From positions 1-64,000 of the forward strand of contig CAVSYR010000005.1 of the NCBI GenBank assembly GCA_963732225.1: DNA of 64,000 nucleotides, written 5' to 3'. The DNA is from VRUE01 sp963732225. Its GTDB lineage: Bacteria > Actinomycetota > Thermoleophilia > Solirubrobacterales > 70-9. Made by a program: the position numbers and the translations under genes. How positions within the stretch are numbered: the stretch's first letter is position 1; every line of letters starts with the position of its first letter. Below are positions 25,947 to 35,400 of this stretch, in pieces. The notes under the pieces were generated by a model. It did no database searches. It saw only the letters and a program-made list of their open reading frames with translations, and was not told the origin of the DNA.

Positions 25947-27056
25947 GTGGAGAGACTGCACGAGACCTTCGTCCGGCTCTGCGAGATTCGGAGCCCAACC
26001 GGCGAGGAGCGCGAGGTGGCGGACACGATCGCCGCCGAGCTGCGCGCGCTTGGACTCGAGGTCAGCGAGGACGATGCAACCGGGCCGGCGGAAGCCGGCG
26101 CGGGCAACCTGCTCGCTCGGCTGCCGGGACAGAGCGATGAGTGGGTGATGTTCTGCGCCCACATCGACACGGTGCCGCACAAGGGTCAGATCGAGGTGGT
26201 CGAATCGAACGGCGTCTTCCGCAGCGCCGGCGAGACGATCCTCGGCGCCGACAACAAGGCGGCCGTGGCGGTCTTCATGGAGTTGGTCGCGCGCCACGCG
26301 GGGAGCGACGGGCCGCCACCGATCGGCATCGAGCTGTTGCTGACAGTCGCGGAGGAGCAGGGACTGCGCGGCGCCAAGGCCTTCGACGCGAGCCTGCTGC
26401 GTTCCAAGTGCGGCTTCGTCCTCGACCACGCCAGCTCGGTCGGCGAGGTGATCGTCACCTCACCGACCCAGCAGAGCGTGCGCGCGGACTTCACCGGGGT
26501 CGAGGCGCACGCTGGCATCCGGCCCGAGGCCGGCAACAGCGCAATCGCCGCCGCCTCGGCAGCGATCGCGCGCATGGAGCTGGGCCGGCTCGACGAGGAG
26601 ACCACCGCTAACGTCGGCGTCATCCGCGGCGGCACCTCCGGCAACGTCGTTCCCGGCCACTGCGAGATCGTCGCCGAGGCGCGCAGCCTCGACTCGAACC
26701 GTGCGGCCGAGGTCGCGGGTGCGCTCAGCGACGCCTGCGCTTGGGGCGCCAGTGAGCACGGCTGCGACGCCGACGTCAGGGTCGAAGAGCTCTTCCGCGG
26801 CTACAAGATCCCACCGTCGTCACCTGCCCTCGCCCTTGCCGAGGCCGGGCTTCGCAAGGCCGGCTTCGAGCCCGAGCGCACCGCGACCGGCGGTGGCAGC
26901 GACGCCAACGCGCTGATCGTCGACGGCTTCGACTGCGTCCTGCTCGCCAACGGCACCGAGGCGAACCACACCCCGGACGAGGCAGTCAGCGCTCGCAACC
27001 TCGACGCGATGCTCGAGGTCTGCGAGGGGATCGTCGCCGAGGCGGCTGCGGAGTGA
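25947..27056 (+). CDS. M20-family peptidase, peptidase T-like
   Basis: 369 residues, a two-zinc exopeptidase. Zinc ligands and catalytic residues are visible in CAHIDTVPH (HxD), GADNKAAVAVFMEL (Asp), TVAEEQGLRG (Glu-Glu), VLDHAS and the C-terminal NGTEANHTPDE (His). The dimerisation domain lies between about 175 and 285. The arrangement resembles PepT-type tripeptidases, but other M20 specificities are possible. GTG start with a leaderless-type promoter. The stop is followed within 3 nt by the hairpin at 27057. Confidence 0.87.
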   Translation: MERLHETFVRLCEIRSPTGEEREVADTIAAELRALGLEVSEDDATGPAEAGAGNLLARLPGQSDEWVMFCAHIDTVPHKGQIEVVESNGVFRSAGETILGADNKAAVAVFMELVARHAGSDGPPPIGIELLLTVAEEQGLRGAKAFDASLLRSKCGFVLDHASSVGEVIVTSPTQQSVRADFTGVEAHAGIRPEAGNSAIAAASAAIARMELGRLDEETTANVGVIRGGTSGNVVPGHCEIVAEARSLDSNRAAEVAGALSDACAWGASEHGCDADVRVEELFRGYKIPPSSPALALAEAGLRKAGFEPERTATGGGSDANALIVDGFDCVLLANGTEANHTPDEAVSARNLDAMLEVCEGIVAEAAAE

Positions 27057-27109
27057 GATCCCGATCGTCACGGTGATCTCCGGGGGTTCGAGTCCGTGTC
27101 GATCGGGAC
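27057..27109 (+). terminator. Hairpin element, copy B
   Basis: The stem TCCCGATCG (27059-27067) pairs with CGATCGGGA (27100-27108) around a 32-nt interior beginning TCACGGTGATCTCCGG, as in copy A at 23323. Two stem positions differ from copy A and both are compensated on the other strand. Confidence 0.75.
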
Positions 27110-27128
27110 GCGAACGCGGGGTTATTGA

Positions 27129-28178
27129 GTGAGTGGCCGACTGAAGCTGCGCCGCGGCGTGATCGTCGCCGCGGACCCGCTTACGGTTGAGGTTGACGGC
27201 GAGCGGCGTCCGGCTTGGGCCGACGAAGCGCTGCTGGGTGAGATGCGCGAGGGCGACGAGGTCGTCGTCAATGTCGCGGCCCTCGACCTCGACCTCAGCT
27301 CGGGCGGCTTCGACATCGTCCACGTCAACCTCACCCGGGGCTTCGAGGGCGATGGCACCCCGGCCGACGAGCACGTAATCAAGCTCAACTACACCTCGAT
27401 CCAGCACCCGGTCGACCCGGTCGAGCTTCCGGTGCGCCTTATGCGCTCCGGGGGTGCAAAAGGCGCACCGCAAGGGGCGGAGGTGTCGATGCCCGTCTTG
27501 GTTCTGCCTCTTCATGGGCACCTCGCGCCGGCGGCTTGGGCCGCTTCACAGGCCTGGCCAGACGCCAAGGTCGGCTACGTGCAGACCGGGGGAGGGGCGC
27601 TGCCAGGTTCGCTCAGCCGCGACGTTGCCGAGCTGCGCGAGCGCGGGCTGCTCTGTGGGCACGTCACCGGAGGCCCGGCCTACGGCGGCGAGCACGAGGC
27701 GATCTCCGTTGCCGGTGCGCTCGATGCCGCCGTCAACGGACTCGGTTGGGACGCGGTGATCGCGGGACCGGGGCCCGGAATCATCGGCTCCGACACGCGC
27801 CTCGGACACGGTGGTATTGCCGCGCTTGACACCGCCCACGCCTCGCTCGCCCTCGGCCTGCCGACCCTGATCTCGCCGCGGCTCTCTTCAGCCGATCCGC
27901 GCGAGCGCCACCGGCCGGTCAGCCATCACACCCTGACGGTGCTGGAACTTCTCCTCGGCGCCGTCGAGATCCCGGTGCCGACCAATGAGCCGGTCCCGAT
28001 CGCGATCCTGGCCACTGCGGCGGGTTGGCGCCACCGCCTGCGCGAAGCTCCGGTCGACCTTGCCGGGTACGCGGCAACTGGCCTTCCCGTCAAGACGATG
28101 GGCCGCAGCCTCGAGCAGGACCCGCTGTTCTTCGCCGCTGCGCTCGCCGCGGGCGCTGCCTTGCGCCGCAAGGGTTGA
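27129..28178 (+). CDS. DUF3866-family protein
   Basis: 349 residues from GTG. N-terminal beta-rich part (LKLRRGVIVAADPLTVEVDG, ADEHVIKLNYTSIQHPVDPV), then an alpha/beta region (LVLPLHGHLAPAAWAASQAW, GYVQTGGGALPGSLSRDVAE, DAVIAGPGPGIIGSDTRLGH). Members of DUF3866 are common in Actinobacteria next to DNA repair or RecN/XerD-type genes; the function is unknown. Here it lies between an M20 peptidase and xerD. No catalytic motif is certain, although conserved Gly/His loops suggest a nucleotide or sugar-phosphate ligand. Confidence 0.85.
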   Translation: MSGRLKLRRGVIVAADPLTVEVDGERRPAWADEALLGEMREGDEVVVNVAALDLDLSSGGFDIVHVNLTRGFEGDGTPADEHVIKLNYTSIQHPVDPVELPVRLMRSGGAKGAPQGAEVSMPVLVLPLHGHLAPAAWAASQAWPDAKVGYVQTGGGALPGSLSRDVAELRERGLLCGHVTGGPAYGGEHEAISVAGALDAAVNGLGWDAVIAGPGPGIIGSDTRLGHGGIAALDTAHASLALGLPTLISPRLSSADPRERHRPVSHHTLTVLELLLGAVEIPVPTNEPVPIAILATAAGWRHRLREAPVDLAGYAATGLPVKTMGRSLEQDPLFFAAALAAGAALRRKG

Positions 28179-28204
28179 GGGACGGCGGGGAGAACATCCC
28201 CGCC

Positions 28205-29149
<945 letters not shown>

Positions 29150-29161
29150 TAGAACCGGGCG

Positions 29162-30073
29162 ATGCCCGAGTTGCCCGAGGTCGAGACCGTCTGCCGCCAG
29201 CTCGAGCCGGAGCTGGAAGGGAGGCGGATCGAGCGGTTGGAGGTCCTCGACGCTCGCTGGTGTCGGCCGATGACGCCAAAGGCGCTTGAAAAGGCCGTCA
29301 AGGGGGCGATGATCGAGGGGCTGGGTCGGCGTGGCAAGTACCTGCTGCTGGCGCTCGAGGGCGAGCGCACCCTGGTCATGCACCTGAGGATGACCGGCAA
29401 CCTGGTCCTGGTCGAGGGCGAGAGCAAGCTCGACCCCTCCGAGGGCCGGCGGCTGTACGAGGCGGAGCGCTCGACATCCGAACGGCACTTGCGGGCCCGC
29501 TTCACCCTCGATGATGGCCGCGAGGTCTGGTTCACCGACCCGCGCCGTTTCGGCGAGGCCTTCCTAATCGACAACGCCGGCCTCGACGCCCGCTTCATCA
29601 AGCTCGGGGTCGAGCCGTTCTCTCCCGACTTCACCCCGGAGGCATTGGGCGCGATGGCAGCGAACCGCGCGGCGCCACTCAAGTCCTTCCTGCTCGACCA
29701 GTCGGGTGTCGCCGGCGTCGGCAACATCTACGCCGACGAGGCGCTCTTTCGCGCCCGCCTGCACCCACTCTCGCCCGCCGGCTCGATGAAGCCCGAGCAC
29801 CTGGAGGCGCTGCGCGACGCCGTGGTCGCCGCGCTGGAAGCGGGGATCGACGGCGGCGGCGCCTCGATCGACGACTACCGCGACGGGCGCGGTGAGAAGG
29901 GCACGATGCAGGACGAGTTCCTCGTCCACACCCGCGAGGGCGAGGGCTGCCCGCGCTGCGACGGCACGATCATCCGCATCGTCGTCTCCGGCCGTTCGAC
30001 CTACTTTTGCCCGAGCTGCCAGGTGCGTTTGCGCAAGCGCCCGAGGCGCAAACGCGCCGGGCCGCGACGCTGA
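29162..30073 (+). CDS. mutM: Formamidopyrimidine-DNA glycosylase
   Basis: 303 residues. It removes 8-oxoguanine and formamidopyrimidines and nicks the DNA by beta/delta elimination. Pro-Glu catalytic N-terminus (MPELPEVETVCRQL), Lys in GRRGKYLLLAL, HLRMTGNL, the H2TH region (QSGVAGVGNIYADEALFRAR) and a zinc finger with CPRC and CPSC. The C-terminus carries an extra basic tail (RLRKRPRRKRAGPRR). A palindrome begins at the last base of the stop codon. Confidence 0.94.
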   Translation: MPELPEVETVCRQLEPELEGRRIERLEVLDARWCRPMTPKALEKAVKGAMIEGLGRRGKYLLLALEGERTLVMHLRMTGNLVLVEGESKLDPSEGRRLYEAERSTSERHLRARFTLDDGREVWFTDPRRFGEAFLIDNAGLDARFIKLGVEPFSPDFTPEALGAMAANRAAPLKSFLLDQSGVAGVGNIYADEALFRARLHPLSPAGSMKPEHLEALRDAVVAALEAGIDGGGASIDDYRDGRGEKGTMQDEFLVHTREGEGCPRCDGTIIRIVVSGRSTYFCPSCQVRLRKRPRRKRAGPRR

Positions 30074-30114
30074 CTGATCGATTTACCCCCATATAGGTGG
30101 GTCAATCGATCAGT
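30073..30114. terminator. Palindrome at the mutM stop codon
   Basis: ACTGATCGATT (30073-30083) pairs with AATCGATCAGT (30104-30114), with an inner ACCC/GGGT stem. No T-tract, so a U-less terminator or another structural element. Confidence 0.65.
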
Positions 30115-30157
30115 CCGGCAAAAAGCTGTCCGGTCTCTCATTCACCGTAGATCGGCT

Positions 30158-30883
30158 ATGGCCGGAAAGACGCTGAAGACTGAGGCGGTTGTGCTGCGCA
30201 GCATCCGCTACGGCGAGGCCGACCGCATCCTCCACCTTTACTCGAAGACGAAGGGCCGGATCGGCGCGATTGCCAAGGGGGCACGCAAACCGAAGTCGCG
30301 CTTTGGCGGCCGCCTCGAGCCCTTCTTTCGGCTCGATCTGGTCCTGCACGAAGGCCGCGGTGAGCTGCTCACCGTCACCAACGCCTCGACGCTCGACGGC
30401 TATCCGCGCCTGCGCGCCTCCGGCCCCGCGCTCAACGCCGGCGCCCGCGCCTGCGACGCGGTGCTGCGCCTGCTCGACTCGGCCGAGCCCAACCCGCCCG
30501 CCTACAACTTGCTCTGTCGCTACCTGGCGCTGCTCGACGACCCCAACGAGGCGGAGGCAGCGAGTCTGGAGACGGCGCTCTCCTTCCGGCTCAAGCTCGC
30601 CCTGGCCGCTGGCTTCGCGCCCGAGCTCGCCTCTTGCGCCAACTGCGGCGAGGCCGAGCACCTGAGCGGCTTCTCCGGCGCTGCCGGCGGTGTCGTCTGC
30701 GCCAGCTGCGAAGCGGGCGGTTTCCCGCTCTCCGAGGATGCGCATCGCTTCATGGTCGGTGCGGTCGGCAGCCCGCTTGCTGAGGCGCCTGCGTCTGAGG
30801 AGCAGGCGCTGCGCCAGGTCGAGCGGGCCGTGCGGGAGACGCTGGAGCACCACGCGCATGTGCAGCTTCGCGCAGCCGCGTAG
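30158..30883 (+). CDS. recO: DNA repair protein RecO
   Basis: 241 residues. It loads RecA onto SSB-coated DNA with RecR. N-terminal OB fold (KTEAVVLRSIRYGEADRILH, GRIGAIAKGARKPKSRFGGR), then a helical domain with a zinc site formed by CANCG and CASC (residues about 165-190). The C-terminal helix region is typical. ATG 30158 is fixed by the OB-fold start. The stop is followed immediately by the 26-bp stem at 30883. Confidence 0.9.
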   Translation: MAGKTLKTEAVVLRSIRYGEADRILHLYSKTKGRIGAIAKGARKPKSRFGGRLEPFFRLDLVLHEGRGELLTVTNASTLDGYPRLRASGPALNAGARACDAVLRLLDSAEPNPPAYNLLCRYLALLDDPNEAEAASLETALSFRLKLALAAGFAPELASCANCGEAEHLSGFSGAAGGVVCASCEAGGFPLSEDAHRFMVGAVGSPLAEAPASEEQALRQVERAVRETLEHHAHVQLRAAA

Positions 30884-30946
30884 GAGACGGGGAGGGAGTC
30901 GGCGGAGCAACAGCGGGGAGGCTCCGGCGACTCCCTCCCCGTCTCC
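30883..30946. terminator. Strong hairpin between recO and dgt
   Basis: GGAGACGGGGAGGGAGTC at 30883 pairs with GACTCCCTCCCCGTCTCC ending at 30946. The arm extends to 26 bp with one mismatch and a 12-nt loop. It starts at the last base of the recO stop. TT follows at 30947-30948. Confidence 0.8.
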
Positions 30947-30947
30947 T

Positions 30948-30953
30948 TATGAT
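30948..30953 (+). promoter_or_regulatory. -10 hexamer of dgt, leaderless type
   Basis: TATGAT, 6 nt before GTG 30960. It decides this start over in-frame codons upstream. Confidence 0.5.
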
Positions 30954-30959
30954 CGACGG

Positions 30960-31973
30960 GTGCCCGTAACTGCAAGCTTTGAGGACCGCGTCTCCGCTTG
31001 GGAGGCGGAGTTTCTTGCTCCCGAGGCCACCCGGTCCTACCCGGCTCAGCGTGTAGTCGAGGAGCCCGACAGTCCGGTTCGCACCCCTTTCCAGCGCGAT
31101 CGCGACCGGATCGTCCACAGCAAGGCGTTCAGGCGGCTCAAGCACAAGACCCAGGTTTTCGTCGCCCCCGAGGGCGATCACTATCGGACCAGGCTGACTC
31201 ACACGCTGGAGGCTTGCGGGATTGCCCGCACCGTCGCCCGCGCGCTCGGCCTCAACGAGGACCTGACCGAGGCGATCGGGCTCGGCCACGACCTCGGCCA
31301 CCCGCCCTTCGGCCACGCCGGCGAGGAGGCGCTCGATGGGGCCCTGCGGGAGCGCTGCGACAGCGGCTTCAAGCACAATGAGCACTCGCTGCGGGTGGTC
31401 GAGGTGCTGGAGCGCGACGGTCGCGGCCTCAACCTGACCGAGCAGGTGCGCGACGGCATCCTCAATCACACCGGCTCGCGCAAGCCGGCGACCCTGGAGG
31501 GGCGGATCGTCAAGCTGGTTGACCGCGTCGCCTACATCAACCACGACATCGACGACGCCCTGCGCGCCGGGGTGCTGCGGCCCGATGACCTGCCGACGGC
31601 GGAGATCGAGCGGCTCGGCGAGACCGGCTCAGCCCGCATCGACACCCTCGTGCGCGACATCGTCGAGCGCTCTCGCACCGAGGGCGACATCGTCCAGAGC
31701 GATGAGATCGGCGGCGCGATGCTGCGCCTGCGCAAGTTCATGTTCGACCGCGTCTACCTGGGGCCGCTGGCGCGCAGCGAGCACGAGCGCGTCCACCGCG
31801 CGATGCGGGCGCTCTTCGACCACTACATGGCGCACCCCGATGAGGTCCCCGAGATCGAGCCAGGAGCGAGCGACTGCCAGCGCGCCACCGACTACCTCGC
31901 CGGGATGACCGATCGCTACTGCATCGCCAAGTACGCCGAGCTGACGATCCCCGAGGAAGCACCGTGGCACTGA
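30960..31973 (+). CDS. dgt: Deoxyguanosinetriphosphate triphosphohydrolase-like protein
   Basis: 337 residues. HD-domain hydrolase that releases triphosphate from dNTPs. The HD signature is intact: RTRLTHTLEACGIARTVARA, then AIGLGHDLGHPPFGHAGEEA with His-Asp near residues 110-111, and later KLVDRVAYINHDIDDALRAG. RTPFQRDRDRIVHSKAFRRL is the usual N-terminal signature. It overlaps dnaG by 10 bp, a pairing seen in other actinobacteria. GTG 30960 is supported by its -10 element. Confidence 0.93.
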   Translation: MPVTASFEDRVSAWEAEFLAPEATRSYPAQRVVEEPDSPVRTPFQRDRDRIVHSKAFRRLKHKTQVFVAPEGDHYRTRLTHTLEACGIARTVARALGLNEDLTEAIGLGHDLGHPPFGHAGEEALDGALRERCDSGFKHNEHSLRVVEVLERDGRGLNLTEQVRDGILNHTGSRKPATLEGRIVKLVDRVAYINHDIDDALRAGVLRPDDLPTAEIERLGETGSARIDTLVRDIVERSRTEGDIVQSDEIGGAMLRLRKFMFDRVYLGPLARSEHERVHRAMRALFDHYMAHPDEVPEIEPGASDCQRATDYLAGMTDRYCIAKYAELTIPEEAPWH

Positions 31974-33742
31974 TCTCGAGCGAGAGCTTGGAGCGGGTCA
32001 AGCAGGCGGTCGACATCGTCGAGGTGATCTCGGCCCACACCGACCTGCGCCGCCAGGGCGCGCGCTGGGTCGGGCTCTGCCCCTTCCACGAGGAGCGCAC
32101 CCCCTCGTTCTCCGTTGACGCGGGGGAAAAGCTCTACCACTGCTTCGGCTGCGGGGTCGGCGGCGACACGATCAAGTTCATCGAGGAGAAGGAGGGGCTC
32201 GGCTTCGCCGAGGCAGTGGAGCTGCTCGCCGACCGCTACGGGGTCGAACTGGAGCGCGAGAAAGAGGATCCGCGGGCGGAGGCCAAGCGCCAGCAGCGTC
32301 GCCGCCTGGGTGAGCTGCTCGACCGCACCGCGAGCTTCTACGCCGCCTACCTCTGGGACTCCGACGAGGCAGGCAAAGCGCGCGAGTACCTGGCCGAGCG
32401 TGGCCTCGGCGAGGAGGTGTTGAAAGCGTTCGCCGTTGGCTACGCGCCGAGCGCCTGGGACAAAGTGCTGCTGCGCGGCCAGCGCGCCGGCTTCAAGGTC
32501 GAGGAGATGCGCGGTGTCGGCCTCGTACAGAAGGGGAGGGGCGGCGGCGAGTACGACCGCTTCCGCTCGCGGATCATGTTCCCGATCCGCGACCGTCGCG
32601 GCCGCACCCTCGGCTACGGCGGTCGGGCGATGCGCTCCGACCAGGGCGCCAAGTACGTCAACACGGCCGAGACCGACTTCTTCCACAAGAGCCGCATGCT
32701 CTACGGGATCGACCTTGCCAAGGCCGCGATCGCCAAGGAGGGCAGGGCGGTGGTGGTCGAGGGCTACACCGACGTGCTCGCCCTCCATCAGGCCGGGATC
32801 GAGGAGGCGGTCGGGGTGATGGGCACGGCGATCACCGACGAGCAGGTCGCCTCGCTTTCCGGGATGGTCGACGAGGTGATCCTGGCGCTCGACGCCGACT
32901 CCGCCGGGCAGGAGGCGATGCTGCGGGCACAGCGGGTCGCGGCCGGGCGCAAGATGCGCCTGCGCGTCGCCGCGATGCCAGCCGGGGAGGACCCGGCCGA
33001 GATGATGGCCGCGGAGGGCGGGGCCGAGCGCTTCCGCGCCCTGCTCGACGGCGCGGTCGAGCTGACCGCCTTCCAGGTTGACCTCGTCCTCGCTCGCACC
33101 GACGTCTCCTCGCCGGCCGAGCGCGATCGTGCCCTCGCCGAGGTGGCGCCGATCATGGCCGGGCTGGGGGAGAGCGCCAGCCGCGACGACCTGGTGCGGC
33201 GGGTGGCCGAGCGGCTCGATCTGGAGCCGGCGATGGTGATGGGCCGGGTGGTTGCGGCGCAGCCGCTCAGCGGCGGCCCGGTCGAGCCCGAGGCGCCGCG
33301 CGGTGGTCCAGCACCGCAGCCACGCCGCACGGTCGAGCTGACCTCACGCGAGCGCCGCGAGCGCGCCCTGCTGGCGATGTGCATCGCCCTTCCCGATGAG
33401 GGCAAGGCGTATCTCGACAAGCTGACCGACGAGCACCTCACCCGGCTCGGCTCCCGCGCGGCAGCGTGGCTGCGCGAAAACCCCCAGGACCCCGCCTCCA
33501 ACCTCCCCCGCGAGGACGCCGAGCTCTCCGGCCTGGTCGCCGAACTGATCATCACCGCCCACGACGAGCCCGCCTCGCCCGAGGCGATGGAGCTCAACTT
33601 CCTGCTGCTCGAGCAGCGCCGCATCGAGGCCGAGATCGCCGCCGCCGGAGAAGCCGAAGACTCTCAGCGACGCGCAGCCCTGAGCATGGAGCGCGCCGCC
33701 CTGGTCCAGCGCATCGCCCACGCCGAGCGCGTCGGCGGTTAG
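31964..33742 (+). CDS. dnaG: DNA primase
   Basis: 592 residues. It synthesises RNA primers at the replication fork. The N-terminal zinc finger has GLCPFHEERTPSFSV and YHCFGCGVGG. The central RNA-polymerase domain shows YDRFRSRIMFPIRDRRGRTL. TOPRIM is AVVVEGYTDVLALHQAG with ILALDADSAGQEA. The C-terminal helical region would contact DnaB. GTG start overlapping dgt. Downstream composition changes: the next gene is AT-richer and unrelated. Confidence 0.95.
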   Translation: MALISSESLERVKQAVDIVEVISAHTDLRRQGARWVGLCPFHEERTPSFSVDAGEKLYHCFGCGVGGDTIKFIEEKEGLGFAEAVELLADRYGVELEREKEDPRAEAKRQQRRRLGELLDRTASFYAAYLWDSDEAGKAREYLAERGLGEEVLKAFAVGYAPSAWDKVLLRGQRAGFKVEEMRGVGLVQKGRGGGEYDRFRSRIMFPIRDRRGRTLGYGGRAMRSDQGAKYVNTAETDFFHKSRMLYGIDLAKAAIAKEGRAVVVEGYTDVLALHQAGIEEAVGVMGTAITDEQVASLSGMVDEVILALDADSAGQEAMLRAQRVAAGRKMRLRVAAMPAGEDPAEMMAAEGGAERFRALLDGAVELTAFQVDLVLARTDVSSPAERDRALAEVAPIMAGLGESASRDDLVRRVAERLDLEPAMVMGRVVAAQPLSGGPVEPEAPRGGPAPQPRRTVELTSRERRERALLAMCIALPDEGKAYLDKLTDEHLTRLGSRAAAWLRENPQDPASNLPREDAELSGLVAELIITAHDEPASPEAMELNFLLLEQRRIEAEIAAAGEAEDSQRRAALSMERAALVQRIAHAERVGG

Positions 33743-33804
33743 AAGGTTCGGCGGAGCAGTCAGCGAATAATCACCCGTCCTTTGATCGGTACGGGAGGAG
33801 TCCT

Positions 33805-35211
33805 ATGGGTAACGCAGCCTTGGAGATCCAAGACGAGTGGGTGCCGGCACGGCTATTGCCGACAGCTGGAATCCGAAATCAGGGCGAGCAGGAGAAGCGA
33901 GCTGCCTCGGCGCTCCTTGCCGTGATGAGTGCGGTCCCAGACTTCTGCAATGCCTTGCTTGCCGGAATGAAAGCCCACAAAGGCAAGATCTCGACCTTTA
34001 CGGAGCTGCGATTCAAGGATGACGAGGAGCGCCTCCATATCCCTGATGGCGCGCTCGTGATCGAGCGGGGGCAGAAACAATGGAGCTGCCTGGTGGAGAT
34101 CAAGACCGATGGCGCGACCTTGGAAAGCGATCAGGTATCTCGGTACTTGGATCTTGCGCGCGAACATGGTTTCGATGGCTTCTTGACGATCTCCAATCAA
34201 ATTTGTGGAGATTCACAGGAGCTTCCGTATTCCGTTCGGAAGCTGAAATTAAAGGGCCTCACTGTCCGCCACCTTTCGTGGTGGCACGTACTTACCGAGG
34301 CAATAGTTCAGCATCGCTTTAGGGGAATAGCCGATCCCGATCAGGCATGGATCCTTGGCGAGCTAATTCGTTATCTGGATGACGAAAAGTCCGGTGCTGC
34401 TGGATTCGAGGGTATGGGACAAGCATGGGTCCGAGTCCGCGAAAGCGCGCGCAACGAGACTCTTCGTGCAGACGATCCCGACGCGAAAACGATTAGCGCT
34501 CGATGGGAGCAGTTCGTCGAGTATCTCTGTCTGCATTTGAGTCAAGAACTAGGGGTGGACGTTAAGCATCTCCGGCCCCGCGGTAGAACCGCAGAAGAGC
34601 AGGTGCTGACGGCTACGCAAAGACTGGCGAGCGATGGGGTATTTGCCTCATCTGTTCAGGTCCCTGACGCGGTGGGGCCGATCGGAATAGAGGCCAACTT
34701 GCGAACGCGCCAGGTGACGACCAGTGTTGAGGTGCCAGCTCCAAGGGAAGGTCGTCCCAAGACGCGCATCAATTGGCTGTTGCGACAGCTCGGAGAGGCT
34801 CCGGATGACCTACGCATCGATGTCAACTTCAATCGCGTGCGCGCGACTAGGTCCGAGCTGCTCCGGGATTGCCGCCGATCGCCAGAGCTTCTGTTGCTCA
34901 AGGACGATCCAAAGCGCGAGCCGCGGTCGTTCGTCGTTGCGTTAGCTAAGTCAATGGGTAAAAAGGATGGCCGCAAAGAGGGCTCATTTGTTGCTGAGAC
35001 TCGCAAGCAGGCGACCGATTTCTACGGAGACCTGGTTCAGGGTTTGGTCCCGCCGCGCACCCAGGCGCCCAAGATCCGGGACTCGGAAACAGCTGACCAT
35101 GAGTTGCCAACGCCGCCGGAGAGCGAAAAGAGCGAGGGCATCGTCAGACGAGAGCACGATATGAGCCTTCAGCGTGTCGCGGCAATGTTCGCCATGGGCG
35201 ATAGCGACTGA
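33805..35211 (+). CDS. PD-(D/E)XK nuclease-like protein
   Basis: 468 residues with a good Shine-Dalgarno sequence (GGGAGGAG, 4 nt before ATG). Residues about 67-110 show a PD-(D/E)XK core: Glu in FTELRF, PDGALV with Asp81, then LVEIK (Glu98-x-Lys100) and Gln110 in LESDQVSRYL. ARxHGFDGFLTISNQI-type strands follow. The rest is a long domain of unknown function, Arg-rich and soluble. Related proteins are known in actinobacteria, sometimes annotated as stress-response proteins. GC content is visibly lower than in dnaG and the gene stands beside a tRNA, so transfer and a defence role are plausible but not shown. Confidence 0.72.
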   Translation: MGNAALEIQDEWVPARLLPTAGIRNQGEQEKRAASALLAVMSAVPDFCNALLAGMKAHKGKISTFTELRFKDDEERLHIPDGALVIERGQKQWSCLVEIKTDGATLESDQVSRYLDLAREHGFDGFLTISNQICGDSQELPYSVRKLKLKGLTVRHLSWWHVLTEAIVQHRFRGIADPDQAWILGELIRYLDDEKSGAAGFEGMGQAWVRVRESARNETLRADDPDAKTISARWEQFVEYLCLHLSQELGVDVKHLRPRGRTAEEQVLTATQRLASDGVFASSVQVPDAVGPIGIEANLRTRQVTTSVEVPAPREGRPKTRINWLLRQLGEAPDDLRIDVNFNRVRATRSELLRDCRRSPELLLLKDDPKREPRSFVVALAKSMGKKDGRKEGSFVAETRKQATDFYGDLVQGLVPPRTQAPKIRDSETADHELPTPPESEKSEGIVRREHDMSLQRVAAMFAMGDSD

Positions 35212-35322
35212 TGCAGAGTGCGCTCGGTTTTTGGTCTGTGCTGCCTGTAAGGGGGATTCAGGCATCAACCGAGTCGCGTTAGAGTTGCCAAGCTGCCGGC
35301 TGGCTCGGTAGCTCAGAAATGA

Positions 35323-35395
35323 TCCGGGGTAGCTCAATCGGTAGAGCACGCGACTGTTAATCGCGGGGTTGTGGGTTCGAGTCCCACCCCCGGAG
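35323..35395 (+). tRNA. tRNA-Asn (GTT)
   Basis: A full cloverleaf: acceptor TCCGGGG pairs with CCCCGGA, D-arm AGCTCAATCGGTAGAGC, anticodon arm CGCGA-CTGTTAA-TCGCG with anticodon GTT, T-arm GTGGG-TTCGAGT-CCCAC. No CCA is encoded. Open frames on the opposite strand ending in WDSNPQPRD are by-products of this tRNA. Confidence 0.96.
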
Positions 35396-35400
35396 CTTCT

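Noticed and set aside
27057..27109. Possible tRNA or tRNA-like gene because of GGTTCGAGTCC
   Set aside because: No acceptor, D or anticodon arms can be drawn; it is a simple hairpin shared with 23323.
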